Below are positions 1 through 7,436 of a DNA stretch of 64,000 nt, in pieces. Made by a program: the position numbers and the translations under genes. Location of the stretch: NCBI RefSeq assembly GCF_024710765.1, contig NZ_JANJUE010000061.1, forward strand, positions 1-64,000, in the 5' to 3' direction. Numbering within the stretch: the stretch's first letter is position 1; each line of letters starts with the position of its first letter. The DNA is from Pseudoxanthomonas sp. Lineage in GTDB: Bacteria > Pseudomonadota > Gammaproteobacteria > Xanthomonadales > Xanthomonadaceae. The notes under the pieces are model-generated. The model was not told the DNA's origin. It saw only the letters and a list, made by a program, of their open reading frames with translations, and did not search any database.

Positions 1-65
1 TGGCGAGCGGGCTCCCAAGAATGCCGCTCCCCACCCGGTGCGGCGAACCGCACAAGGACACCTGC

Positions 66-695
66 ATGACCCATGTACTCCACGTCAGTGCCTCGCCCGG
101 CGGCGAGGGTTCCCGTTCGAAAGCGCTGGCAAACGCATTCCTCGACGCCTGGAAAAACGCGCATCCCGACGACACGCATGAAACGGTGGATGTCTGGAAT
201 CTGGACCTGCCCGAGTTCGACGCGTCGATGATCGCCGCCAAGTTCGCGGTGCTGCGCGCGCAGGACGCCACCCCGGAACAGCAGGCGCAGTGGGATCGCG
301 CGGTGCAGGTCTCGCGGCAGTTCAACGACGCCGACGTCTACGTCTTCAGCGTGCCGATGTGGAACTACGGCCTGCCGTACCGGCTCAAGCACTACATCGA
401 CATCGTGACCCTGCCCGGGCAGAACTGGCGCTGGTCGCGCGGCGAAGGCTACCAGCCGCTGCTGGGCGGCAAGCGCGCCTTCCTGATGTATTCCAGCGCG
501 GGCGATTTCTCCGAAGGTGCGGTCACCCAGTACGAGGATTTCCAGAAGCCCTACCTGCGCCAATGGTTGCGCTTCCTCGGCATCGAACCGGCAGGCGAGA
601 TCGCATTGGCACCTACCTTGACCGACCCGGATCATCTTGCGCGGGTGCGCGAGGATGCCATCGCGCGGGCACGGGTGCTTGCGACCCGGTCGTGA
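66..695 (+). CDS. NAD(P)H-dependent FMN oxidoreductase, azoreductase-like
   Basis: A 209-residue flavodoxin-fold protein. It starts like the family with a beta strand and phosphate-binding turn (THVLHVSASPGGEGSRSKAL), then has the FMN-contacting segment PMWNYGLPYRLKHYID near residue 100 and a GGKRAFLMYSSAGDF loop near 140. AzoR/MdaB-type enzymes reduce quinones or azo compounds by two electrons using FMN and NAD(P)H in the cytoplasm. The ATG at 66 is preferred over the upstream ATG at 21 because an AAGGA sequence precedes it and homologs begin at this point. It is a paralog of the AzoR at 6261-6857. The substrate cannot be told from sequence. Confidence 0.85.
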   Translation: MTHVLHVSASPGGEGSRSKALANAFLDAWKNAHPDDTHETVDVWNLDLPEFDASMIAAKFAVLRAQDATPEQQAQWDRAVQVSRQFNDADVYVFSVPMWNYGLPYRLKHYIDIVTLPGQNWRWSRGEGYQPLLGGKRAFLMYSSAGDFSEGAVTQYEDFQKPYLRQWLRFLGIEPAGEIALAPTLTDPDHLARVREDAIARARVLATRS

Positions 696-721
696 ACCGG
701 GCGCAAGCGGACGTGGCCGTG

Positions 722-826
722 CTATTCCTCCTCTTCTTCCGCCGGTTCGCGATCGCGCCGGGGATCGGGTTGCGGGGCGGGATCTTCACGCCCGGCCAGC
801 GGCCGGGACTGCGGGTTCGCGTTCAT
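722..826 (-). CDS. Possible small hydrophilic protein (34 aa)
   Basis: A short reading frame in the gap between the reductase and the CBS gene. The product is proline- and charge-rich (LAGREDPAPQPDPRRDREP) and ends in five glutamates. A weak CCGGAG lies about 10 nt before its ATG at 826. Nothing identifies a function. The frame also extends upstream to 922. In DNA of this GC content such a frame could be chance. Confidence 0.3.
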   Translation of the reverse strand: MNANPQSRPLAGREDPAPQPDPRRDREPAEEEEE

Positions 827-981
827 GGGCTGGCTCCGGTGACGCGCGGCGGTCGCCGCGCGCAGCAACGCTGCGCCGGGTGCCATGAAAATCCCGTGAC
901 CTGGAGACATCCGCCGCCTCATGTTCTCGTAACCGGATGCTGCCTACGGTGGCCAAGTCCGCAACGAGAGGAGGAAATCCG

Positions 982-1392
982 ATGATCATCGAAGAGATCA
1001 TGACCCGCGACGTGGCGACCATCCGTCCGGAGCAGTCCCTGCTCGACGCCGCCGAACTCATGCGCAGCCGGGACGTGGGCAGCCTGCCCGTGCACGAGAA
1101 CGACCGGTTGATCGGCATGATCACCGACCGCGACATCGTGGTGCGCGGCCTGACCGACAAGGACATCACCGGCAAGACGGTGCGCGACGTCATGTCCGAG
1201 GAAGTCATGTACTGCCGCGCTGGCGATCAAGTGGAGTCGGTTGCCACCAACATGGCCGATCTGGAGATGCGGCGCTTGCCGGTGGTGGACGAAAACAAGC
1301 GCCTGGTCGGTATCGTGTCGCTGGCCAACATGATGCATTCCAAGCGTACCGCCGCGCAGACCATGGGGCGCGGGGTGGCCACGCCGCACTGA
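982..1392 (+). CDS. CBS-domain protein
   Basis: A 136-residue protein made of two CBS motifs and little else: the first around residues 7-60 (IMTRDVATIRPEQSLLDAAE, then SLPVHENDRLIGMITDRDIV), the second around 70-125 (VMSEEVMYCRAGDQ, then RRLPVVDENKRLVGIVSLAN). Such tandem CBS (Bateman) modules bind adenine nucleotides, and stand-alone forms are usually cytoplasmic energy or stress sensors. A strong GAGAGGAGG sits before the ATG at 982, so the 15 extra residues of the longer frame are not used. No partner enzyme is adjacent, so its target is unknown. Confidence 0.9.
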   Translation: MIIEEIMTRDVATIRPEQSLLDAAELMRSRDVGSLPVHENDRLIGMITDRDIVVRGLTDKDITGKTVRDVMSEEVMYCRAGDQVESVATNMADLEMRRLPVVDENKRLVGIVSLANMMHSKRTAAQTMGRGVATPH

Positions 1393-1471
1393 GGTCCCCC
1401 GCCCGCGATGGCGGACGGAAAACGGTGGAACCCGCGACCGGCGGCGCCGGACGGTGCGGCCGGTTCCGTGC

Positions 1472-1573
1472 CTATTGCATGCACCACCATGCGCCGAGCA
1501 CCAGCGCGAGCAGCGAAACCATGGCGAACAGGCTGAGAACGGCGGATCGAAGCGTGCGAAGACGGTAACGCAT
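1472..1573 (-). CDS. Possible small membrane protein (33 aa)
   Basis: A short frame that reads MRYRLRTLRSAVLSLFAMV and then a hydrophobic run ending GAWWCMQ: a basic N-terminus followed by one transmembrane helix. TGGAG lies about 8 nt before the ATG at 1573; an in-frame ATG at 1588 lacks a good site. The arrangement of basic start plus helix makes it more than random, but no family is recognised. It occupies part of the 364-base gap 1393-1756, in which I see nothing else. Confidence 0.35.
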   Translation of the reverse strand: MRYRLRTLRSAVLSLFAMVSLLALVLGAWWCMQ

Positions 1574-1756
1574 CACGGGCAGCTCCATCGGGAAGCTGCA
1601 CGGAGGCTCCGGGATCACGGTTGGATTGCACCGAGTGCCCGGCGAGGGTAGCGCGGTGCGTGTGAAGGCGAGTTTCCCTGTTTGTCCCGGTACGGGAGTA
1701 CTGCCGGTGCGGGAGGCGAACTGATAGGCTCTGTGCTCCTGGGAAAGCTGGAATGG

Positions 1757-2179
1757 ATGATGAAATCGGCTCCGCGCATGGTTGCGAGCCTGTTGTTGCC
1801 GCTGGGCCTGGTGGCTTGCCTGCATGCAGTGACGGATGCAGGGTCGGGCATGGCGGGTTCGCCACAACTCCCCGATTGGCTGCGCGCGAAGATAACCGAC
1901 TACGAACGCCAGCCGGCGCGGCAGGCGCCCAGCACGATCTGGCGAATCACCCACCAGGGCCAGCCGGCGTACTACCTGGTGTCACCCTGCTGCGATCAGT
2001 TCAATCCACTGCTGGATGCCAACGGCAGGGAAATCTGCAGTCCGTCCGGCGGCTTCACCGGTGCCGGCGATGGAAAGTGCCCGCGGCCGATGGATGCGGG
2101 TACCGATGCGGTCCGGCTGTGGGCACACCCGGAACAACAGGATCCACCCACGACGCCCCCGGGCCTGGGCGCTCCGTGA
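1757..2179 (+). CDS. DUF6970-like lipoprotein
   Basis: A 140-residue exported protein. The N-terminus has basic residues, a hydrophobic stretch and a lipobox ending LVAC (Cys near residue 21), so it should be a lipoprotein. The mature part reads LPDWLRAKITDYERQ, then TIWRITHQGQPAYYLVSPCC and CSPSGGFTGAGDGKCP. This matches the pattern of the small DUF6970-type secreted proteins (CCDQF and GGFTGxGDGKC), which have no known function. The three Cys-containing motifs may form disulfides. Start: ATG-ATG at 1757/1760, chosen because it begins the signal sequence; longer starts add an unlikely leader. Confidence 0.65.
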   Translation: MMKSAPRMVASLLLPLGLVACLHAVTDAGSGMAGSPQLPDWLRAKITDYERQPARQAPSTIWRITHQGQPAYYLVSPCCDQFNPLLDANGREICSPSGGFTGAGDGKCPRPMDAGTDAVRLWAHPEQQDPPTTPPGLGAP

Positions 2180-2260
2180 AGCGTCCCCGGCCATCGGCGA
2201 GCGCGCCACGATGGGCTGGACTAAGATAGCTCGCAGCCTGTTTCTTCCCCGGGTCCCGTC

Positions 2261-2674
2261 ATGGTCCATGCGTTCCTGGCTTCCGTCCTGATCTTCGCCG
2301 CCGTGGTGATGCTGCATGTCCAGCACAGCCGGGCCGGTGATCGGCTCCTGCAGCGATCTTTCGACGGGCTAACCTTTCCGGCCGAGACCGGGACGCTGCG
2401 GGTGGCCGATATCACCGTGGTCAAGCGGGTGACCCACGATGTCTCGCGCCACAGCGATCATGCGCCATTGGCGGCCCTCTGGTATTGCGTCGGCCCGGGC
2501 CCGAGCTATTACGTGGCGGTCGCGCAGTACGTGCGCAACGGTTGGCGGAGCGGACGCTACGACTGGGTCGTGCGCCCGCTCGATGCGGAGCGGATGCGCG
2601 GCGAGCTGGGCAGCGATCAGGAAGCCCTCCACGCGGCATTCGGGGATCACGTGGAAGGCGTGCTGCGCGCCTGA
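2261..2674 (+). CDS. Hypothetical membrane-anchored protein
   Basis: A 137-residue protein with one N-terminal hydrophobic helix (residues about 3-19, AFLASVLIFAAVVMLHV) and a soluble remainder that should lie in the periplasm. The middle contains APLAALWYCVGPGPSYYVAV and NGWRSGRYDWVVRPL. No family is recognised. No clear Shine-Dalgarno is seen before the ATG. It lies 16 bases before the 3' end of the convergent clpP-like gene. Confidence 0.6.
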   Translation: MVHAFLASVLIFAAVVMLHVQHSRAGDRLLQRSFDGLTFPAETGTLRVADITVVKRVTHDVSRHSDHAPLAALWYCVGPGPSYYVAVAQYVRNGWRSGRYDWVVRPLDAERMRGELGSDQEALHAAFGDHVEGVLRA

Positions 2675-2690
2675 GCGCGGAGGGCTGGTC

Positions 2691-3299
2691 TCAGGCGGCC
2701 TGCGCATCGCGGTGCTTGAGCACGCGATCGATCAATCCCCATTCCATGGCCTCGTCGGCACTCATGTAGTGGTCGCGGTCCAGCGTGCGCTCCACTTCCG
2801 CGCAGCTGCGTCCGCAGTGCTCGGCGTACAGGCGGATCACGCGCTCCTTGGTTTTCCGCATCTCCTCGGCGTGGATGAAGATGTCCGAGGCCTGGCCCTG
2901 GAAGCCGCCCAGTGGCTGGTGCACATGCAGGCTGGCGTTGGCCAGCGCCTTGCGCTCGCCGGGTTCGCCGGCCATCAGCAGGAAGGATCCCATCGATCGC
3001 GCCGTCCCCATGCACAGCGTATGCACCGGCGCCTTGATGTATTGCATGGTGTCGTACATCGCCAGTCCGGCGGTGATCAAGCCGCCCGGCGAATTGATGT
3101 AGAGATGGATGGGCTTGTCCGGGTTCTCCGCTTCTAGGAACAGCAGTTGCGCGCACACCAGCGCGGAGACGGTGTCGTTGACCTCGCCATTGAGGAAGAT
3201 GATCCGTTCGCGCAGCAGGCGCGAATAGATGTCGAAGGAACGTTCTCCCCGGCTCGACTGTTCGAGGACCATGGGGACGAGCTGCATCGTTTCGCGCAT
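2691..3299 (-). CDS. ClpP-family serine protease (second-type ClpP)
   Basis: A 202-residue ClpP. The catalytic triad is intact by alignment to E. coli ClpP: Ser102 in [11 protein letters not shown], His127 in HVHQPLGG and Asp176 in [12 protein letters not shown]. Spacings (25 and 74 residues) match the E. coli enzyme. ClpP forms a tetradecameric chamber that degrades proteins unfolded by a Clp ATPase. The segment before Ser is GTAR where housekeeping ClpP has GQAA/GRAA, and no clpX, tig or lon lies nearby, so this looks like an accessory paralog, possibly without its own ATPase. AGGAG lies 7 nt before the ATG at 3299. Confidence 0.88.
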   Translation of the reverse strand: MRETMQLVPMVLEQSSRGERSFDIYSRLLRERIIFLNGEVNDTVSALVCAQLLFLEAENPDKPIHLYINSPGGLITAGLAMYDTMQYIKAPVHTLCMGTARSMGSFLLMAGEPGERKALANASLHVHQPLGGFQGQASDIFIHAEEMRKTKERVIRLYAEHCGRSCAEVERTLDRDHYMSADEAMEWGLIDRVLKHRDAQAA

Positions 3300-3342
3300 G
3301 CGCGAACTCCTGGTTTCCGGACGGTGGAGGGAACGCACGGCC

Positions 3343-3705
3343 TCAGGCCGCGCGCATGAGCACGGGAGCGTCGTCGTTGGCGGCCGGCGCGATGGAGGCA
3401 CCGCGCGCATCCGGCGGCGCGTGGATGATCCGCAACGTGCTGCCGCCATTTTCATTGGGGAGGATCCGGAAGGTCACGACGCTTTCGAGAAAGGGCGGTT
3501 CCTCCTCGCGCACCCGGTAGCGGATTTCCTCCTCGCCGGAGGTGGACACCGGGACGGCGTCGGCCAAGGCGCCTTCCGGCAGCCATTGCTCGCGGAACGC
3601 GGGAATGCTGATGGCGCGCCAGACCTGGGCCGGCGGCGCATCCAGGTCGTATTCGAGCACCAGCCCGGCGTCGCCGGTTGGCGTTTCGGTCGCGGAGTCG
3701 TTCAT
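3343..3705 (-). CDS. SRPBCC (AHSA1-like) domain protein
   Basis: A 120-residue START-like protein. The opening [20 protein letters not shown] and REQWLP are the usual first strand and helix of activator-of-Hsp90-ATPase-like SRPBCC proteins, and [20 protein letters not shown] followed by GSTLRIIH continues the sheet. Such domains enclose a hydrophobic ligand cavity; the ligand here is unknown. It is shorter than the usual 140-160 residues and lacks a typical C-terminal helix. Its start overlaps the stop of the ArsR gene by 4 nt (ATGA), so the two are translationally coupled, a common pairing. Confidence 0.8.
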   Translation of the reverse strand: MNDSATETPTGDAGLVLEYDLDAPPAQVWRAISIPAFREQWLPEGALADAVPVSTSGEEEIRYRVREEEPPFLESVVTFRILPNENGGSTLRIIHAPPDARGASIAPAANDDAPVLMRAA

Positions 3706-4016
3706 TGGTCCATGTCCTTCAGCAGCGCCTTCAGGGCATCGATCCGGGCCGGCCAGTAGGCGCGGTACTTCGACAGCCAGCGCGCGATCAGTGCGAGACC
3801 GTCCGGATCGACTTCGTAATTCATGAACCGGCCCTCGCGCTCCTCGCGGACCAGGCCCGCATTGCGCAGGACGGCCAGGTGCTGGGACATCGCCGGCTGG
3901 CTGATGTCCAGGCCGCTGCGCAGGGAACTGGCATTCATGCGACCCGCCGCCAGCTTCTCGAAGATCGCGCGGCGGGTCGGATCGGCCAGGGCCTTGAAGA
4001 TGTCGTTTTCGACCAT
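3702..4016 (-). CDS. ArsR-family transcriptional regulator
   Basis: A 104-residue winged-helix protein: FKALADPTRRAIFEKL (helices 1-2), then LDISQPAMSQHLAVLRNAGL (recognition helix) and VREEREGRFMNYEVD (wing). It has no ArsR metal-binding cysteines, so it belongs to the non-metal branch that typically controls an adjacent SRPBCC gene. It should repress its own promoter, where a perfect inverted repeat lies (4017-4050). No ribosome binding site precedes the ATG at 4016, and the predicted -10 ends 7 nt upstream, so the mRNA is probably leaderless. An in-frame GTG at 4025 is less likely. Confidence 0.88.
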   Translation of the reverse strand: MVENDIFKALADPTRRAIFEKLAAGRMNASSLRSGLDISQPAMSQHLAVLRNAGLVREEREGRFMNYEVDPDGLALIARWLSKYRAYWPARIDALKALLKDMDQ

Positions 4017-4050
4017 GCGCAACACATTAGCGACTGCTTATGTGTTGCGC
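4017..4050 (-). promoter_or_regulatory. Promoter and operator of the ArsR-SRPBCC operon
   Basis: A perfect 11-bp inverted repeat (GCGCAACACAT / ATGTGTTGCGC) with a 12-bp spacer directly abuts the ArsR start codon. Read on the minus strand it overlaps TTGCGC (4047-4052) and TAATGT (4024-4029) 17 bp apart, which place transcription start at about the ATG. A repressor bound here would cover the whole promoter. Binding by the ArsR protein is inferred from position and symmetry. Confidence 0.7.
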
Positions 4051-4079
4051 AAGTGCCTTCGCACGGGCGGGGCGGGCGG

Positions 4080-4508
4080 TTAGAAAGTGACCTTCACCGA
4101 CGGCGCGCTGCGCTTCGCTTCACCGTGGTAGACGGCTTCGATGTTGTTGCCGTCGGGATCCAGCGCGAACGCGCCGTAGTAGCCCGGATGGTAGGCGCGT
4201 TCGCCGGGCGCGCCGTTGTCGCGGCCACCATGCGCCAGCGCGACGCGATGGAAGGCCTCCACCATCGCGCGATCCCGCGCCTGGAACGCCAGGTGGTGGC
4301 GGCCGGTGAGCTCGCCCTGCGCGGCCTCGCTGCTGGCGGTGGACACGAACAGCTCGTCGGCCCAGAAATAGTCTTCGCCGCTGCCGCTCATCGGAATCTC
4401 CAGCACATCGAAGACAGCCTGGTAGAAACGGCGGCTGGCATCCAGATCGCGCACCACCAGTTGCAGGTGATCGATCAGGCGCCCGCGGTGGAGTTCGTTG
4501 GTTTCCAT
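4080..4508 (-). CDS. VOC-family (glyoxalase-like) protein
   Basis: A 142-residue single-domain vicinal-oxygen-chelate protein. It begins with RLIDHLQLVVRDLDASRRFY, the typical first beta-alpha-beta unit with a metal-ligand His, then has ELTGRHHLAFQARDRAMVEA in the second unit and ends with the signature YGAFALDPDGNNIEAVYH, where the last Glu is the usual metal ligand. These proteins are metal-dependent lyases, dioxygenases or drug-binding proteins; the substrate is not predictable. GGGAG precedes the ATG at 4508. Confidence 0.85.
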   Translation of the reverse strand: METNELHRGRLIDHLQLVVRDLDASRRFYQAVFDVLEIPMSGSGEDYFWADELFVSTASSEAAQGELTGRHHLAFQARDRAMVEAFHRVALAHGGRDNGAPGERAYHPGYYGAFALDPDGNNIEAVYHGEAKRSAPSVKVTF

Positions 4509-4621
4509 GGAGGATCTCCCGTGGTGGCGTGGAGCCGTCTTATAGCATCGGCGGGCGGCGTGCCGCTTCACGATTTCTTCAAGCCGTTGCCGCGAAGTTT
4601 CAAGGCGGCGGGGAGATGGCG

Positions 4622-5010
4622 ATGCAGCGCGGACGGGTCCCGCAGGAAAGGCTGGCGCGGCTGCGCGTCCTGTGCCTGGAACTGCCGGCGGTATATGAAG
4701 AGGCGGCCTGGGCGGGAACGCGGTGGATGATCGGCAAGCGCAACTTCACCCACGCGGTGATGATCGAGCGTGGCCGGCCACCGCCTACGCGCGCGCGGCC
4801 GCCTCGCCGGGGCCGCTGGCGGTGGTGACGTCCCGGGTGCCGCGGGCCGATGGCGATGCGTCGCGCTTCCGCCAGCGCCCTTACTTCAAGCCGCCATGGT
4901 GGCCGGACATCGTCGGCATCGGCCGGGACGCGGACACCGATTGCGATCGGGTATCCATGCACGTGATCGCAAGCTATCGCCTGCTGGCACCGAAAGCGCT
5001 GTTGCGCTGA
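4622..5010 (+). pseudogene. Frameshifted YjbR/MmcQ (DUF419) gene
   Basis: The first frame (from ATG 4622, GGGAG 6 nt upstream) reads RLARLRVLCLELPAVYEEAA and WAGTRWMIGKRNFTHAVMIE, the usual start of a YjbR/MmcQ protein. Near 4775-4785 the similarity jumps one frame to ATAYARAAASPGPLAVVT, then PYFKPPWWPDIVGIG and SYRLLAPKALLR, the usual end of the family. Adding one G in CCACCGCCTACG would give the expected RPPAYARA junction and a protein of about 129 residues. Either a real loss-of-function mutation or a sequencing error. An intact relative lies at 28465-28878. Confidence 0.75.
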
Positions 5011-5034
5011 ACCGCATGTACGACGCCGCGCGCC

Positions 5035-5778
5035 TCAGGGCGCGCGCAACATCGCCTCGATATGCGCGCGAAGATCGGCCTGCATGTCGGCGCTGAAATC
5101 GTGGGCGACGCCCGGATAGGGCGTGAGGGTCGCATCGAATCCACGCGCATGCAGGGTCTGCACCGCCGCGCGGGTAGGGCCAAGCGGGACCGTCGCATCG
5201 TCGCTGCCGTGCAGGGCGCGCAGCGGCGGGCAGTCCGCGGTACAGGCCGGACGGGCCGGCAGCCAGTCCGGCAGCAGCCGTGCCGCGACCGGGAAGGCGG
5301 CGCGGAAATGGCCGGGATGATCCAGCGCCAGCAGGAAGGCCAGGTCGCCGCCGTAGGACACACCGGTCACGATGGCCTTGCCGGAGCCGGGGTAGCGCGA
5401 CTCCACTGCCTGGATGAAATCGAACAACCGGCGTTCGACATCGCGGGTGACGACGGCCTGCTCGTCGGTGGACCGTTGGCCATGGCCCTGCGGAAACCAG
5501 GAGTGCCCTTGGGGACGGGGATACGGTCCTTCCGGCAATACCACGCGGGCCGGCACCTTCAGATCCTCAAAGGCATCGACGAGCACTTCCGGTCCCGCGC
5601 CCGAGTAGTGCAGGGCGACGATCAACGGCAACGGCTGCTCCGCGCCACCGCCGCCGGTCTCGAACACGAGCTGGCGCAGGCCGCCGGCATGTTCCTCGCG
5701 AGGGGCCGGCGTCCGTGCATCCGCCTCCGGTGCGACTGCCAGCAAGAGCGGAACCAGCAAGGACATGAACAGGCGCAT
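5035..5778 (-). CDS. Secreted alpha/beta hydrolase (esterase/PHB depolymerase-like)
   Basis: A 247-residue protein with an N-terminal signal peptide (MRLFMSLLVPLLLAVAPEADA). The catalytic Ser lies in GVSYGGD near residue 142, with a preceding oxyanion-loop segment LPLIVALHYSGAGPE near residue 52. The acid is likely the Asp in HGSDDATVPLG and the base the His in PGVAHDF near the C-terminus. The overall shape is that of carboxylesterase/dienelactone-hydrolase-like enzymes acting in the periplasm or outside. Substrate unknown. GGAGG lies about 10 nt before the ATG at 5778. Confidence 0.8.
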   Translation of the reverse strand: MRLFMSLLVPLLLAVAPEADARTPAPREEHAGGLRQLVFETGGGGAEQPLPLIVALHYSGAGPEVLVDAFEDLKVPARVVLPEGPYPRPQGHSWFPQGHGQRSTDEQAVVTRDVERRLFDFIQAVESRYPGSGKAIVTGVSYGGDLAFLLALDHPGHFRAAFPVAARLLPDWLPARPACTADCPPLRALHGSDDATVPLGPTRAAVQTLHARGFDATLTPYPGVAHDFSADMQADLRAHIEAMLRAP

Positions 5779-5927
5779 GGCAGACGACCTCCGCGAATGA
5801 ACCGCCACGCTAGCGTCGATGCGGGTGGGCCGCAACGCGGTCCCTTGCCGATTTGACCTGTTCGTCACTGCGCAGCGCGCAGGGTATGGCCTCTGCCGAC
5901 CCCTGCGCGCCGGTCCGGAGAAGTACG

Positions 5928-6248
5928 ATGAAGAGCGCGACCCGTCATGTGTTGCTGTTGGCCGGCATGTTGTGCCTGTGGGCCGGTGCCTATTCCCTGG
6001 GGCGAAGCAGTCCGTCTGAGCCCACCCTGCCGCGCGACCGTGCCTTACCGGCGGGCGAAGTGGGCGTCCTCACGGAACCGGGCGGGCATGCGCCGGACGC
6101 GCCGGGTACCGGCATCGCCGCCCGCACGGTAGGTGCGGATCTGGTCATGCGGGTGCATGCACCGGGTCTCAGGACGGGAGTCGGGGGACGCATGCGCGGT
6201 CATGCTGCGCCTGCTTCTTCGCCACGCCCCCGTCCCGGACCCGGTTAG
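5928..6248 (+). CDS. Hypothetical small exported protein
   Basis: A 106-residue protein with a clear basic-hydrophobic N-terminus (MKSATRHVLLLAGMLCLWAG) acting as signal peptide or anchor. The rest is low in regular secondary structure, rich in Pro, Gly and Arg, and ends in PRPRPGPG. GGAGAAG precedes the ATG. No family is recognised. The N-terminal half looks coding; the C-terminal part could be a run-on. Confidence 0.5.
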   Translation: MKSATRHVLLLAGMLCLWAGAYSLGRSSPSEPTLPRDRALPAGEVGVLTEPGGHAPDAPGTGIAARTVGADLVMRVHAPGLRTGVGGRMRGHAAPASSPRPRPGPG

Positions 6249-6260
6249 CGGCCCCTGCAC

Positions 6261-6857
6261 TCAGGCAGCCTGCAGTTGCGCGACCTGCGCCAGCGCCTGG
6301 CGTAGGGCGACGTCGGCGCGTTCCGGACTGATGCGCACGCCTTCCGCACCGACCACCTCCAGGCGGGTGACGCCCAGGAAGCCGAAGAACGCGCGCAGGT
6401 AACTTTCCTGGTGTTCCAGCGCGGCCATCGGGCTTTCCGGCCCATAGAAACCGCCGCGCGATGACGCGACGATGACGCGCTTGTCGCCAAGCAGACCCTC
6501 GACGCCGTTGGCGCCATAGCGGAACGTCCTGCCCGGCACGGCGAGTGCGTCGAGCCAGGACTTGAGCTGGCTGGGTATGCCGAAGTTGTACATCGGCACG
6601 CCGATGACCAGGATGTTCGCGGCCAATACCTCGTCCAGCGCGGCGGCCAGTGCACGTGCCGCCGGTGTCGGCGCGGCTACCAGATCGACGGCCATCGCGT
6701 CTCCCGAAAACTGCGGCAAAGGCGTGGCGACGACGTCGCGATATGTCAGCTGCGCGTCCGGACGCTGTTCGCGCAGGCGGGTTACGATGGCCGAGGACAG
6801 CGAACGGGTGACGGACTGCTCGCCTTGGATACTGGAATCGATGTGCAGGATGTTCAT
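6261..6857 (-). CDS. azoR: FMN-dependent NADH-azoreductase
   Basis: A 198-residue AzoR: MNILHIDSSIQGEQSVTRSL is the FMN phosphate loop, IGVPMYNFGIPSQLKSWLD near residue 97 is the family signature that contacts the isoalloxazine ring, and VIVASSRGGFY near 140 is the second FMN loop. AzoR is a homodimeric cytoplasmic flavoprotein that reduces azo bonds and quinones with NADH. It is divergent from the HxlR regulator at 6937. HxlR-type regulators very often control such a divergent oxidoreductase in response to electrophiles or quinones, so regulation by that neighbour is likely. Confidence 0.92.
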   Translation of the reverse strand: MNILHIDSSIQGEQSVTRSLSSAIVTRLREQRPDAQLTYRDVVATPLPQFSGDAMAVDLVAAPTPAARALAAALDEVLAANILVIGVPMYNFGIPSQLKSWLDALAVPGRTFRYGANGVEGLLGDKRVIVASSRGGFYGPESPMAALEHQESYLRAFFGFLGVTRLEVVGAEGVRISPERADVALRQALAQVAQLQAA

Positions 6858-6904
6858 GCGTGATTGCTCTGGTGGGGCGCATGAAACTATTGGCGTACCG
6901 CCAT

Positions 6905-6918
6905 TCCTTCAAGAAGGA
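6905..6918. promoter_or_regulatory. Palindrome between azoR and hxlR-type gene (candidate operator)
   Basis: TCCTTCAAGAAGGA is a perfect 14-bp palindrome in the 79-bp gap between two divergent genes. HxlR regulators bind as dimers to inverted repeats in such gaps. The assignment is positional; I could not fix the -10 and -35 elements. Confidence 0.4.
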
Positions 6919-6936
6919 TGCTTTTCAATACCGAGT

Positions 6937-7302
6937 ATGGAAAACCAGACTACCCCCTGCACGGAATCCTACGATGAGGTCGTGGTTCTCCACGCTGAAA
7001 TCCGCACCGCCATCCAGTCGATCGGCGGCAAATGGAAGCTGGAGGTCCTCTGGCTGCTCGGCCAGCGCATGCATCGTTTCAACGAGCTCCGGAGAGCGAT
7101 TCCCGGCATCACCCAGCACATGCTGACGCAGCAGCTGCGTGAACTGGAAGCGGATGGACTGATACATCGAACGGTGTATCCGGAAGTGCCGCCGCGGGTG
7201 GAATACACGCTTGCCGATCACGCGCGCCGGCTGCGCCCGGTGTTCGACGCGCTGTTCACTTGGGTGGCCAGCGGGAAGCCGGATCCGGCCACCCCGGCGT
7301 GA
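6937..7302 (+). CDS. HxlR-family transcriptional regulator
   Basis: A 121-residue winged-helix regulator: IQSIGGKWKLEVLWLLGQRM (helices 1-2), RFNELRRAIPGITQHMLTQQ (helix-turn-helix), LRELEADGLIHRTVYPEVPP (recognition helix and wing) and RVEYTLADHARRLRPVFDAL (dimer helix) match the HxlR domain along its length. A Cys at residue 8, before the domain, could serve as a redox or electrophile sensor as in related regulators, but that is inference. The divergent azoR gene is the likely target. The ATG at 6937 was chosen because it starts just before the domain; no strong ribosome binding site is visible. Confidence 0.9.
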   Translation: MENQTTPCTESYDEVVVLHAEIRTAIQSIGGKWKLEVLWLLGQRMHRFNELRRAIPGITQHMLTQQLRELEADGLIHRTVYPEVPPRVEYTLADHARRLRPVFDALFTWVASGKPDPATPA

Positions 7303-7354
7303 CGACCGCGGGCTGCGTGGCCTGCGGTGGCCCACTGGGGCATGCCGAACGGCG

Positions 7355-7374
7355 GGAGCGACGCAAGTCGCGAC
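7355..7374 (+). repeat. REP-like element, single copy with imperfect dyad
   Basis: This element begins GGAGCGACG and ends AGTCGCGAC. It differs by two bases from the arms of the large inverted repeat at 56502-56568 and resembles the copy at 11490-11513. It lies just downstream of the HxlR gene. It appears to be one member of a dispersed intergenic repeat family. Confidence 0.5.
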
Positions 7375-7436
7375 GCGCACCCGAACCACGGCAGCCTGTC
7401 CCTGCCTTGCGTTCTTTTTCCCGGGCGCCGTCCGGC

